64,000 nucleotides of DNA from Bradyrhizobium yuanmingense (GTDB lineage Bacteria; Pseudomonadota; Alphaproteobacteria; Rhizobiales; Xanthobacteraceae), in NCBI RefSeq assembly GCF_029167105.1, contig NZ_JARFML010000013.1, positions 1 to 64,000 on the forward strand, read 5' to 3'. The notes under the pieces were generated by a model. It saw nothing but the letters and a program-made list of their open reading frames with translations. It made no database searches and was not told the origin of the DNA. A program made the translations under genes and the position numbers. Shown one piece after another: positions 18,926-29,493 of the stretch. Positions within the stretch are counted from its first letter, which is position 1; every line of letters begins with the position of its first letter.

Positions 18926-20550
18926 GACGTTCTCTCCATCATCTGGTGGGGAATATGGTCTTGCTCGGCGGGGGCGTCGCGACGCAGCATGTCGATCTCG
19001 CGCAGGAGATCACCGAGCCCGGAAGCATTGCGCGCCGTGCCGAAGACGTAATGGTCGGGTCGCACGACCGCGGCGACGACACCGTGGTGATCGAACCAAC
19101 TCGCGAGCACGCCCTCGGTCTCTTCGAGCGCATTTGGCAGACCCGCGCCGGCAGGCGCAACTGCCGCCCCCGATACGTCCGTGTGCGCGGCACAGAGCGA
19201 GAGCATGGAAGCGGCATCATCGCTGCGGCCGTCGATCAACACGCGCCAGCCGGTCCCGGTCACATGGTCGAGCAAGCGAGCGGTACGGCCGCTCGCGATG
19301 CGGGGCTGCGGAAACAGCGTGCCGCGCGCCGGCATCTCGTCCTCGTGATGCGACAAACATCCTGCGCGGAGCGGCGGAATGATTTCCTGCCGCGTCAAAC
19401 GCTGCGGCTTGCCGCCCCCCTCAGCCAGGATTTGCGCATCGCGCCGCCGGGCGGCTGCCGGATCGCGCTCGCATACCGACTGGCCGATGGCCTTGATCTT
19501 GCCGGTCAGCTCGATGACGTGCTGCTTGCGTTCGAGCCCATAGCTGTCGAGCAGGCGGTCGGAGGAGACGCCTTTGAGCACGTGATCCAGCTTCCAGACG
19601 AGGTTCGTGGCGTCGCGCAGGCCCTGGCACATGCCCTGACCGATAAAGGGAGGCTGCTGGTGCGCGGCATCGCCGGCGATCAGGATCCTGCCGTTGCGCC
19701 ACTCTGCGGCAACGAGGGCGTGGAAGCGATAGGAGGCTGCCCGCCACAATTCCCCGTCGTGTGGCATGAGCCAGGGCGCGAGCAGCTTCCAGACGTTTTC
19801 GGGCCGCTCCATCTGCCGCGCGTCTTCACCCGGCAGCAGCATGATCTCCCAGCGGCGATGGTTCTTCGGGCCGATCAGGAAGCTCACGGGGCGCGCCGGA
19901 TTGCAGAATTGCGCGGAGCATTGCGGCAGGCGTGCAAGAGTGTCTTCGTTCACACGGACGTCGACCACCAGCCAGGGTTCATCGAAGATGAGGTCCTCGA
20001 GCGCGAGACCTGCGATCTGACGCACTGTGCTCGATGCGCCGTCGCAGCCGAGCACGTAGCGCGATGTCACGGAGCGGTTCCGTCCATCGCTGTTCTTCAG
20101 GCATGCTTCGACGCGATCGGGCGCTTGCACAAGATCGAGCAGCTCGACGCCGAGCTCGGCGCGCACATTGGAAAAACCGGTCGCGTGGCGGCGCAGCTCG
20201 GCCTCGACGGCCGGCTGGCTGAACACCATGCTCGGCGTGTAGCCGAGTGGATAGGGCCTCGCGACCATGTCGATGCGCCGGATCAATTGGCCGTCGACGC
20301 CAAAATGCTCCGATGCGGTGAACGGCTCGACATAGGGCGAGATTGCATCTGCAAGGCCCATATTGTCGAGGTGACGGAAAATCTCGTGATCGAGCGCGAT
20401 CGCGCGCGGCTTGTCGTAGACGTCGGTGAGCCTGTCGATGACGAGGATGCGATGACCGAGGCGGCCGAGCAGGCCTGCAGCAACGGCGCCGGTCGGACCA
20501 AAGCCGATGACGAGCACGTCGCAATCGAGGGCGCCAGCCGTATCCGTCAT
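18922..20550 (-). CDS. FAD-dependent aromatic hydroxylase, MhpA-like
   Basis: A 542-residue class A flavoprotein monooxygenase. GFGPTGAVAAGLLGRLGHRI binds the ADP of FAD, LGCDGASSTVRQ is the DG motif, and ILIAGDAAHQQPPFIGQGM is the second FAD site. The C-terminal thioredoxin-like part and length match MhpA-type 3-(3-hydroxyphenyl)propionate hydroxylases and related enzymes that ortho-hydroxylate a phenol to a catechol. It overlaps the dioxygenase gene upstream and the FAH gene downstream by 4 bases each, so hydroxylation then ring cleavage is a sound inference; the true substrate is not known. Confidence 0.88.
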   Translation of the reverse strand: MTDTAGALDCDVLVIGFGPTGAVAAGLLGRLGHRILVIDRLTDVYDKPRAIALDHEIFRHLDNMGLADAISPYVEPFTASEHFGVDGQLIRRIDMVARPYPLGYTPSMVFSQPAVEAELRRHATGFSNVRAELGVELLDLVQAPDRVEACLKNSDGRNRSVTSRYVLGCDGASSTVRQIAGLALEDLIFDEPWLVVDVRVNEDTLARLPQCSAQFCNPARPVSFLIGPKNHRRWEIMLLPGEDARQMERPENVWKLLAPWLMPHDGELWRAASYRFHALVAAEWRNGRILIAGDAAHQQPPFIGQGMCQGLRDATNLVWKLDHVLKGVSSDRLLDSYGLERKQHVIELTGKIKAIGQSVCERDPAAARRRDAQILAEGGGKPQRLTRQEIIPPLRAGCLSHHEDEMPARGTLFPQPRIASGRTARLLDHVTGTGWRVLIDGRSDDAASMLSLCAAHTDVSGAAVAPAGAGLPNALEETEGVLASWFDHHGVVAAVVRPDHYVFGTARNASGLGDLLREIDMLRRDAPAEQDHIPHQMMERTS

Positions 20551-21446
20551 GCGCGAGCCATTGCGAAGGGAACGGCGAGCTGGGCCGCTTTACAGGCTTC
20601 CGATTTCGGCGGGGCTATGCCCCATTGATCGGTCCGTCCCGGAGGCCAGACCCAGTCGCTCGGGCCCTTCGCGACGTAGCTGTCGTCGATCTGCAAGACT
20701 TCGGCTGTGTATTCGATCACGGCACCTGTCGGATCGACGAAATAGGCGAACACGTTGTCGCCCGGACCGTGGCGGCCGACGCCCCAGCCGATCGGATAGC
20801 CATGATCGATCATGCGGCCGGAGCCGCGCATCACGGATTCCAGATCAGGCATCAGGAAAGCCACGTGATTGAGGCCGTTGCGAGGGGCCTCCGCCAGCAC
20901 GATCGCGTGGTGATCGCTGTTGCAGCACAGGAAGGCCATCAGCTTTGACCGATCCGACAGCCGGAATCCCAAGGTCTCCTGGTAGAAGGCGGCGAGCTTT
21001 TCGATGTTGGCGCTGTTGATGTTGACATGCGCCAGCCGCTCGGGGCGGTCGGCGATTACGTGCGCCTGTTTGGTGCGATCACCATGCACGAACTCGATGA
21101 CGCATCCCTGCGCTTCGCGGACCGCGAAACTCGTCCCGCCCGACGGCGCAGGCGACGGCGCGGGCGAGCTGATCACCTCGCAGCCGGCTTGCCGCGTACG
21201 CGCGAACAGGCGGTGCAGATCATCGTGCGAGCGGACGCGAAAGCTGATCTTGCGGAGCGATGTCGCCTCGCCCGGCGTGAGCTCGAGCACGTGGAAGTCG
21301 CTGCCCGTCGCGGCAAGGTAGACGGTGTCGCCCGCCTCCGCGGCGACGTCGAGGCCCCAAACCTTGCTGTAGAACTCGACCGAGCCGGCAAGCTGCGGCG
21401 TCGTGATTTCGACGCTGCGCAGGGCCGTCACCGGAAAGGCGGGCAT
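20547..21446 (-). CDS. Extradiol ring-cleavage dioxygenase, VOC superfamily
   Basis: A 299-residue type I extradiol dioxygenase with two VOC domains (about 5-130 and 145-265). Fe(II) ligands are visible as His in LAHVNINS, His in GLNHVAFLM and Glu in VIEYTAEV. It cleaves a catechol next to its hydroxyl groups (meta cleavage). It is first in a four-gene operon with an MhpA-like hydroxylase, an FAH-family enzyme and a Bug binding protein, under the divergent GntR gene at 21581. Confidence 0.88.
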   Translation of the reverse strand: MPAFPVTALRSVEITTPQLAGSVEFYSKVWGLDVAAEAGDTVYLAATGSDFHVLELTPGEATSLRKISFRVRSHDDLHRLFARTRQAGCEVISSPAPSPAPSGGTSFAVREAQGCVIEFVHGDRTKQAHVIADRPERLAHVNINSANIEKLAAFYQETLGFRLSDRSKLMAFLCCNSDHHAIVLAEAPRNGLNHVAFLMPDLESVMRGSGRMIDHGYPIGWGVGRHGPGDNVFAYFVDPTGAVIEYTAEVLQIDDSYVAKGPSDWVWPPGRTDQWGIAPPKSEACKAAQLAVPFAMARA

Positions 21447-21489
21447 TGGGTGTGTCCCCTGACAAGGAAGCCACGAACATCACCCACCT

Positions 21490-21558
21490 TAATATGTACA
21501 AAACATCTCGTAAAGCAAAAATTTATAAATATCGGCGTCGATACGTGCTAATATACAT
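21490..21558. promoter_or_regulatory. Candidate GntR operator region, divergent promoters
   Basis: The 134 bases between the dioxygenase operon and the gntR gene are AT-rich against the surrounding DNA. A motif taatatgtac (21490-21499) recurs as taatatacat (21549-21558). One copy lies near the operon start and one near the gntR start, as expected for a regulator that controls both directions. Confidence 0.4.
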
Positions 21559-21580
21559 AAGTACCCGGAGAATCTGATGG

Positions 21581-22279
21581 ATGCCGATGAGCAACGACGG
21601 CCAAAGGGGTGACCAGCCGGCGACGCTGGCGACCACGATCTACGCGCGCCTCAAGGCCGACATCCTGACGACGCGGCTGGAGCCCGGACGGAAGCTCCAA
21701 TCGCGCTTCCTGATGGAGCAGTACAATGTGGGGCAGACCCCGCTGCGCGAGGCGCTCAACCGACTGACCACGGAAGAGTTCGTCGTCGGCATGGAGCAGC
21801 GCGGCTTCTATGTGAAGGACGTTAGCAAGGAAGAGCTCCAGGAACTGACCAAGACGCGATGCTGGGTCGAGGGTCTGGCGCTTCGCGAGTCCATGCAGAA
21901 TGCGACCCAGACCTGGGAAGAGGCTCTGCTGGTTGCGCATCACCGGCTCGATCGCACGCCGCGTTCGCTCAAGCCCGACACATTCGAGGACAATCCGGAT
22001 TGGGAAAAGGTGCATCGCGCCTTCCACACAACGCTGATCGGACTTTGCGGCTCACGGCCGCTGCTCGGTTTCTGCGAGCAACTCGCCGACCGGCTCTATC
22101 GCTATCGCATGATGTCGATCGCAAAGGCCTATCCTGCGCGCAAGGTCGGTGCCGAGCACAGCGATATCTTGCAGGCGGTTCTCGCCAAGGACAGCGTGCA
22201 GGCCGTGCGCCTGCTTCAGCAGCATTATCAGCGCACGGCCGACGTCATCTATTCCGATCTCGACGGATTGCTGGCGTAG
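21581..22279 (+). CDS. GntR-family regulator (FCD effector domain)
   Basis: A 232-residue GntR regulator. Residues about 15-80 form the winged HTH (TIYARLKADILTTRLEPGRKL, then VGQTPLREALNRLTTEEFV). Residues about 95-225 are a helical FCD domain with metal-binding His/Asp residues (HHRLD, HRAFHTTLIGLC, HSDILQAV). FCD regulators are mostly repressors released by a carboxylic acid effector. It is divergent from the meta-cleavage operon and is its probable repressor. ATG at 21581 or at 21587 may be used. Confidence 0.88.
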   Translation: MPMSNDGQRGDQPATLATTIYARLKADILTTRLEPGRKLQSRFLMEQYNVGQTPLREALNRLTTEEFVVGMEQRGFYVKDVSKEELQELTKTRCWVEGLALRESMQNATQTWEEALLVAHHRLDRTPRSLKPDTFEDNPDWEKVHRAFHTTLIGLCGSRPLLGFCEQLADRLYRYRMMSIAKAYPARKVGAEHSDILQAVLAKDSVQAVRLLQQHYQRTADVIYSDLDGLLA

Positions 22280-22308
22280 CTTCGTCTCGGGAACGTGGCG
22301 CTCCTCGT

Positions 22309-22716
22309 TCAGCGCGAGCGCTTCGGCAATTTCGGCAGCTTGTCGGGATTGAATGCCGGCATCTGCCCTGGTGGTTCAGATGCGGGCGGCTGCTTTTCCG
22401 TCAGGATGAGCGTTCCGTGGAGGATCATGCCCGGCGCCTGAGGTGCCGTCGCGGTGTAGGTCGCGATCTTGCCAGGGCAGCTTCCTTCGATCGTCAACGT
22501 CAGCTCATCATCGTTGCCGAACACGGTGGCGCGTCCGTCGGTGTGACGCTTGGTCAATACGGTTGCGGTGAAGCGATCTCCATCGACCTGACAGGTGCCG
22601 TGATAGGTCATCAGGCTGTCACGGCCCCAGATCTGGCCGTCTGCGACATGGACGATCCCGGTACCCTGGTCGATCGGCGTCTTGTACCACGCCGCGTAGG
22701 TGCCGTCCTTCAGCAT
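22309..22716 (-). CDS. Small GrlR-like protein
   Basis: A 135-residue protein beginning MLKDGTYAAWYKT. The repeated beta pattern (GIVHVADGQIWGRDSLMTYHGTCQVDGDRFTATV) resembles the GrlR-like family that is common and of unknown role in Bradyrhizobium. The start at 22716 has the best ribosome site in the area (aggggagg, 8 bases upstream); an upstream start would add a poor hydrophobic leader. The C-terminal tail is proline-rich and basic. Name GrlR is by fold pattern only; no type III secretion genes are near. Confidence 0.6.
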   Translation of the reverse strand: MLKDGTYAAWYKTPIDQGTGIVHVADGQIWGRDSLMTYHGTCQVDGDRFTATVLTKRHTDGRATVFGNDDELTLTIEGSCPGKIATYTATAPQAPGMILHGTLILTEKQPPASEPPGQMPAFNPDKLPKLPKRSR

Positions 22717-22777
22717 GGGAGCAGCCTCCCCTGGTATTCCCACGGCGACAATTGCCATCATTAGCGCCAACAAACGG

Positions 22778-22945
22778 TTAATGACCGGGCCCGTGCCAAT
22801 CCGGTCTTTGCTTGCGCAGCTCGGCCTCGAGCTCCTCGATGATGCTGTGAAGCAGACACGCTGCAAGCGGATCGGTCACCTCGCGCTCCAGATGCCGGTA
22901 CCGCGCAATCTGGAATTCCTGCTCTCTCAACTGGCGCTCTGTCAT
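22778..22945 (-). CDS. Small hypothetical helical protein
   Basis: A 55-residue frame, MTERQLREQEFQIARYRHLE and then REVTDPLAACLLHSIIEELEAEL, with a ggagg ribosome site 8-12 bases upstream of the ATG at 22945. It is predicted as two helices, acidic-basic mixed, with no signal peptide. I recall such short proteins as conserved in Bradyrhizobium but know no function. It lies just upstream of the GrlR-like gene on the same strand. Confidence 0.55.
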   Translation of the reverse strand: MTERQLREQEFQIARYRHLEREVTDPLAACLLHSIIEELEAELRKQRPDWHGPGH

Positions 22946-23327
22946 CAGACTTGCCCTCCGGCGAACCGACGCGGACACGGCCGGAGAGTTTCGTTACAAT
23001 TTTCAGATCATTTGCGATGGTTTCCAGTCGGTTAAAGCCGCGGCCGGCTTGCGGATTGCCCGAAAAGGCTGCCGTGGGACCGGCGACACCAGCCTGAGCG
23101 CGGCGGTTGACGTCCAGACCGTTGCTTCCAATTGCGTGCGCGGCGAGCTTCTGGTAGCTTGAGGTACGTGCCTCATTTCACCTCGCCGGCCGGGTCGGTG
23201 ACCCGCCTCTGCCGCAACGATGCGGGTAGCGGCTGATGCCGCGCCGCTGGGGGTGAGGCATGCGCCCAATCTGGGCTCAAGCAGAGTTGGCCATCGAAAA
23301 CGGCCGACCGCCTTAGGGGAGGATGAT
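22946..23327. other. Gene-free stretch upstream of the sugar ABC operon
   Basis: About 380 bases with no convincing gene. It must hold the divergent promoters of the small minus-strand genes and of the ABC operon; the ribosome site aggggagg (23315-23322) at its right edge fixes the start of the binding protein. I see no palindrome strong enough to name an operator. Confidence 0.4.
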
Positions 23328-24281
23328 ATGCAGCGTCTCTTGGTTGCAGGTGTGTCCGTTGCCTTCGCGATCGCAACGGGGGTCGGCCCGGCCGATGCGG
23401 CGGACAAGAAGGTTCTGGCCTTCGTCGTCAATGGCGCGTCCGACTTCTGGAAGATCGCCGAGGCCGGGATGAAGAAGGCGCAGGGCGAGCTGCCCAACTA
23501 CGAGCTCCAGTTCAAATATCCGGAACAGGCTGCGGCCGCCGTGCAGCAGCGCGTGATGGACGACCTCGTCGCCGCCGGTGCCGCCGGCATCATGGTCAGC
23601 GCGGTCGATCCGAAGAACCAGACCGAGCACCTCAACAAGGTGGCGTCCCAGACGGTGCTGTTCACCACCGATAGCGACGCGCCGCAATCCAAGCGCGTGG
23701 CCTATATCGGCTCCTCCAACACCGACCTCGGCAAGGAGGCAGGAAAGCTGATGGTCAAGGCCCTGCCGAACGGCGGCAAATGCGTCGGCTTCGTCGGCCT
23801 GCCCGGCGCCGACAATGCGCGCGAACGCATCGAAGGCGTGAAGGAGACGATCAAGGGCTCGAAGGTCGAGCTCGTCGACGTTCGCGGCGACGAGATCGAC
23901 CAGACCCGCGCCAAGCGCAACGTCGAGGACATCCTCGCCGCCATGCCCGATGTGAGCTGTCTCGTCGGCTTCTACTCCTACAACACGCCGCGGATCTACG
24001 AGGTGCTCAAGGAGGCCGGCAAGCTCGACAAGATCAAGATCATCGGCTTCGACGAGGATCCGATCACGCTCGGCGGCGTCAAGGAGGGCAGCATCGTCGG
24101 CACGGTGGTGCAGCAGCCGTTCGAATGGGGCTATCAGGGCATGAAGCTAATGGCGAACTACATCGGCGGCAACAAGTCCGGCATTCCGGCCAACGGTATC
24201 ATCATCGTGCCCGGCAAGGTCATCGAAAAGGCGAATGTCGATGAGTTCATGGCCTCGATGAAGCAGATGCTGAAGAAATAG
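23328..24281 (+). CDS. Ribose-type sugar ABC transporter, periplasmic binding protein
   Basis: A 317-residue binding protein of the RbsB/periplasmic-binding-protein type I class. The signal peptide ends near VGPADAADKK; FVVNGASDFWKIAEAGMKKA, GIMVSAVDPKNQTEHLNK and GFDEDPITLGGVKEGSI match the sugar-binding family. It feeds the ATPase and permease encoded directly downstream. The sugar cannot be told from sequence. No sugar kinase or isomerase is nearby to hint at the substrate. Confidence 0.9.
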   Translation: MQRLLVAGVSVAFAIATGVGPADAADKKVLAFVVNGASDFWKIAEAGMKKAQGELPNYELQFKYPEQAAAAVQQRVMDDLVAAGAAGIMVSAVDPKNQTEHLNKVASQTVLFTTDSDAPQSKRVAYIGSSNTDLGKEAGKLMVKALPNGGKCVGFVGLPGADNARERIEGVKETIKGSKVELVDVRGDEIDQTRAKRNVEDILAAMPDVSCLVGFYSYNTPRIYEVLKEAGKLDKIKIIGFDEDPITLGGVKEGSIVGTVVQQPFEWGYQGMKLMANYIGGNKSGIPANGIIIVPGKVIEKANVDEFMASMKQMLKK

Positions 24282-24314
24282 GAGAGATCCGCGCTGCCCG
24301 CCGCGCAGCCTGCC

Positions 24315-25828
<1,514 letters not shown>

Positions 25829-25832
<4 letters not shown>

Positions 25833-26854
25833 GCAAGAAAGACCTGAGCCTTCTCGTTCTGATTCTGGTCGTCGGGACCGTTGTCGCCCTGATCAATCCG
25901 AGATTCCTGTTCGTCGGCAATCTCTCGAACACCGCCAACCAGATCGGGTTGTTCGGCATCTTTTCCATCGCCGAGGCCTTCATCATCATCATCGGCGGGA
26001 TCGAGCTGTCGGTCGGTTCGGTGATCGCACTGCTGGGCGTCCTGTTCATCGACCTCATCGTCAATCACGACGTCAACTGGGTCGTAGCCCTCATGATGAT
26101 CGTCGCGGCCGGGCTTGTGATCGGCCTCATTCATGGCACGCTGGTGACCAGGATGCGGATCCAGGCTTTCGTGGTCACGCTGTGCGGCCTCCTGATCTAC
26201 CGCGGCGCGGCGCGCTATTACACCGAGGACGCGACGGCGGGCTTCGGCTTCGGCGCGAGCTTTCCGATGTTGGAATGGCTGGCGGCCGGCCGCACCAACG
26301 TGCTCGGCTTCCCGCTGCCGCACAGCGTGGTGGCGCTCGCCGTGGTGGCCGTGATCGCCTGGGTGGTGCTTCACCGCTCGGTGTTCGGCCGCTACCTCCT
26401 TGCCGTCGGCAAGAACGAGGAAGCGGCACGCTACTCCGGCATTCGCACCAACCGCGTGATCATCTCGGCCTATGTCATCTGTGGCGGGCTGACTGCGTTT
26501 TCGGCGATCCTGATCGCGATGTACACCCGTTCGATTTCGCCGGCGGTGCACGGCTCGTTCTACGAGCTCTACGCCATCGCCGCCGCCGTGCTCGGCGGCT
26601 GCTCCTTGCGCGGCGGCGAGGGCTCGATCATCGGCGTCGTGCTCGGCACCGTGCTGCTCCAGGTGTTGCAGAATCTCGTCAACCTGCTGGGCATTCCGAG
26701 TTCGCTCAATTTCGCGGTGATGGGAACGGTGATCCTGGTCGGCGTGCTCGGCGATCAATATCTGGTGCAGCGACGCCAACGCGCGGGAGTGGCCAAAGGC
26801 CGGGAGCAGGCGAGCGTCGCGGCGGCTCCGCTCGAGCGGGTGAAGGTGGAGTGA
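25829..26854 (+). CDS. Ribose-type sugar ABC transporter, permease (RbsC-like)
   Basis: A 341-residue membrane protein with about eight to ten helices, of the BPD_transp_2/RbsC class: GIFSIAEAFIIIIGGIELSVGS, the EAA-like GRYLLAVGKNEEAARYSGI segment, and GGCSLRGGEGSIIGVVLGT. The start uses TTG at 25829, overlapping the ATPase stop. The C-terminus carries a hydrophilic tail. It completes a three-gene importer that ends a few bases from the convergent TonB receptor gene. Confidence 0.9.
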
Positions 26855-26858
26855 AAAT

Positions 26859-29330
26859 CTAGAACGTCACCCGCAACCCCGCGTAGAACGCGCGCGGCCT
26901 TGCCGGGCTCAGCGAGCGCGGGTCGACGAAATCCGCGCCGCCATTGGTGAAGTTGGGCAAGGCGTCGCGGTCGAAGAACTGGCCGTAGGTCACGTAACGC
27001 TTGTCGAAGATGTTGTCGACGCGGCCGTAGAGCTGGACGTTCTTCGCGACCTGATACGAGGTGTGGAGATTGAACACCGTGTAGGATGGCAGCTTCGCGA
27101 ATTGGTTTGACTCGTCGCCGACCAGATACTGGCTGGAGACGAAGAGCGCGTTGCCGCCGACCTTCCAAACGTCGGTCACGGCATAGTCGACGCCGACCTT
27201 GACGCGGTGGCGCGGGACTGCCGGGATCTGGTTGCCGGGCCTGACCTGGATGGTCTCGGAGGTGTCATCGGCAAACGGGCTTTCCGAGCCGAGCTCGAGC
27301 GGATCAAGGAAGCGCGCATCGACGAAGGCGTAGCTCGCCTGGAATTGCAGCGTGGGCGACTTGATGTTGACCTCGGCCTCGAGCCCCTGCCGGCGGGTCC
27401 GGCCTACGTTCGAGAAATAGCCGAAGCCGGTCCGGCCAACGACCGGAACCGCCATGATGTCGTCGTGGTTGGTGGCGCGAAAGCCGCCGATCTTCCAACC
27501 GAGCGTGCCGATGTTCAACTCCTTGGTGCCACGGAAACCGGCCTCCACGGTCTTGGAGACGACCTGCTTCAACGGTGGATCCGCAACCAGGAAGGCGGCG
27601 ATGAGACAAGGCCTGGCGGGATCGGCGCAGCCGAGCTCGAGCGGTGTCGGCACGCGGTTGGCCTCGGAATAGCCGGCATAAGCGGTCAATTCCGGCGTGA
27701 TCCTGTAGGTGCCGCCGATGATCGGATTGAAACGCGTGAATGTGTGATCGCCGTTGAGCGCAGTCCCGAGCTGATCTTCCAACGTGATCCGCGCCGCGTT
27801 GAAGCGGCCACCGCCCGTGATGGCGAAGGCGTCCGTGACGTTGAACGTATCCATCGCATAAAGGCCGTTGTACTGATTGACGGTCCGCAGCGAGACGGGG
27901 CCGGCGACGGGGTCCGCCACCGGAGTCGGTCCCAGGAAAACGCCGCTGCCGCTGACGACGTAATTCTCTCCCATCGAGCCGATTTCGGAGGAGGCGTTGT
28001 AGCGCGTGACGCTGGCGTCATAGGTTGCGCCCACCACGAAGCGGTTGTCATGGCCGAACAACTGGTCGGTGTTGGTGGCCTGCCCCGACACGCCGAACGT
28101 GGTCGAGCGGATCGAGCCGCGGTCGATCGCGCCGAGGATCGTTCCCGGCGCAAATGGGTTGGCAAGCTGCACGCCGCCCGCGCCGAAGGCGGGTGAAGTG
28201 TCGTCGCCAAAGCAGAGCAGCGCCGGATCTGCAGCGCACTCCTCCACGTCGGTCGGGTTGCCGTCGACCACCTTTTGCTCGTACCTGCGCACACGCGCGG
28301 TGCCTTCGAGCGTCCAGGTCGGCGTCGCATCGACCTTGCCGGTCAGGTTGAGATAGCCGACGCGATTGGAGGTAGTCTGCGGCGTGGTGTAGGTCGCGCC
28401 CCAATATCTGTCGAGCAGCTCGGCCGGGACGGTGGCGCTGGCGCCGAAATCATTCTTGGCCACGCCCATATTGGCGTGGAATTCGCTGTCGCCGCCCTTG
28501 TAGCCGACATCGCCGTAGAAGCGCCGCACCGTCGATTGGGAAAAATTGCGGAAGCCGTTGTCGCGCAGGCCTTCGAGCGCACCGTAGACGGCGAAGTTCT
28601 GGTCGACCTGCTTGCCCCATTGCGCCGAGCCCTGGATGCGGCCGAACGATCCGCCCATGAGGTCGAGCTCGGCGCCCTGATAGGTGAAGCCGTCCTTCAT
28701 TCGCAGGTTGATCGCGCCGCCGAGCGCATTGAGGCCGAAGGCCGGGTTGTTGGTCACCAGCGTCACCGACCTGATCGCGGCGGTGGGGATCAGGTCCCAA
28801 TTGACGGCATCCGAGAATGCCTCGTTGATGCGGACGCCGTTCTGGTACACCGCAAGGCCTTGTGGCGTGCCGGTCACGGGCGAAGCGACGAAGCCGCGGA
28901 ATTCGACATCGGGCTGGAACGGATTGCCGGTGACCTCGCTGATGTTGACGCCGGCGATGTTGTCACGCAGCGCGTCCGTGACGTTCAGCGAACCGGTGCG
29001 CCTGATCTGGTTGGCATCGACGGCATTGATCGCCGACGGGACCTTGTCGACATCGAGACCCCGGCCGATGCCCGGCGAGGTCGGATAGACGTAAAGGCGC
29101 GTCCTCGGGGCGGCAGATCCCGGCGCCCCTATCCGCGCGACAGGTCGCGACGGCGCCGCGCGTCGCGTTACCGGCGGTGGTGCGGTCACCTCGACCGGGG
29201 GCAGGTTCTGGACGTTGGTCTCCTCGTCCGGCGCGGCCCCGGCAGGGGTCGCATAGACCAAGCCCGATACCAGCCCGGTCGACACCGAAGCCATCAACAA
29301 ACCACGCTTGAACGAAACAACCTTGCCCAT
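26859..29330 (-). CDS. TonB-dependent outer-membrane receptor
   Basis: An 823-residue receptor. After a signal peptide (LLMASVSTGLVSGLVYATPAGA) comes a proline-rich linker with a TonB-box-like stretch (LPPVEVTAPPPVT), the plug domain (VPSAINAVDANQI through LNALGGAINLRM) and a 22-strand barrel ending in the aromatic VTF. Such receptors import metal chelates or other scarce solutes with energy from TonB. It follows the histidine kinase gene on the same strand and opens the methanol-oxidation island, so uptake of a lanthanide chelate is an attractive inference. The start at 29330 has a better ribosome site (ggaagg) than 29354. Confidence 0.88.
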   Translation of the reverse strand: MGKVVSFKRGLLMASVSTGLVSGLVYATPAGAAPDEETNVQNLPPVEVTAPPPVTRRAAPSRPVARIGAPGSAAPRTRLYVYPTSPGIGRGLDVDKVPSAINAVDANQIRRTGSLNVTDALRDNIAGVNISEVTGNPFQPDVEFRGFVASPVTGTPQGLAVYQNGVRINEAFSDAVNWDLIPTAAIRSVTLVTNNPAFGLNALGGAINLRMKDGFTYQGAELDLMGGSFGRIQGSAQWGKQVDQNFAVYGALEGLRDNGFRNFSQSTVRRFYGDVGYKGGDSEFHANMGVAKNDFGASATVPAELLDRYWGATYTTPQTTSNRVGYLNLTGKVDATPTWTLEGTARVRRYEQKVVDGNPTDVEECAADPALLCFGDDTSPAFGAGGVQLANPFAPGTILGAIDRGSIRSTTFGVSGQATNTDQLFGHDNRFVVGATYDASVTRYNASSEIGSMGENYVVSGSGVFLGPTPVADPVAGPVSLRTVNQYNGLYAMDTFNVTDAFAITGGGRFNAARITLEDQLGTALNGDHTFTRFNPIIGGTYRITPELTAYAGYSEANRVPTPLELGCADPARPCLIAAFLVADPPLKQVVSKTVEAGFRGTKELNIGTLGWKIGGFRATNHDDIMAVPVVGRTGFGYFSNVGRTRRQGLEAEVNIKSPTLQFQASYAFVDARFLDPLELGSESPFADDTSETIQVRPGNQIPAVPRHRVKVGVDYAVTDVWKVGGNALFVSSQYLVGDESNQFAKLPSYTVFNLHTSYQVAKNVQLYGRVDNIFDKRYVTYGQFFDRDALPNFTNGGADFVDPRSLSPARPRAFYAGLRVTF

Positions 29331-29448
29331 CCCCGCCTTCCCATCCGTGGCCATCGGCTGTTTTGATGTTCCGCCGATTGGTCGGAACCAGTTTATTCGG
29401 CCGCAATGGAGGCGCCAGCCACAAAAGGTCGGGTCCAACCCGCACCCA

Positions 29449-29479
29449 TTTTCCCGACCAAAACGGGAATTTTTCCCGA
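29449..29479. promoter_or_regulatory. Candidate operator array upstream of the TonB receptor
   Basis: Alternating half-sites ttcccg and cgggaa stand at 29451-29456, 29464-29469 and 29473-29478, so they form two interleaved palindromes (ttcccg-N7-cgggaa and cgggaa-ttt-ttcccg). The motif ttttcccga is also repeated at 29449 and 29471, spaced 22 bases, two helix turns. It lies in the gap upstream of the receptor start. A bound regulator, perhaps the response regulator at 31051, is inferred. Confidence 0.45.
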
Positions 29480-29493
29480 TCGTTCGGGTGCGA

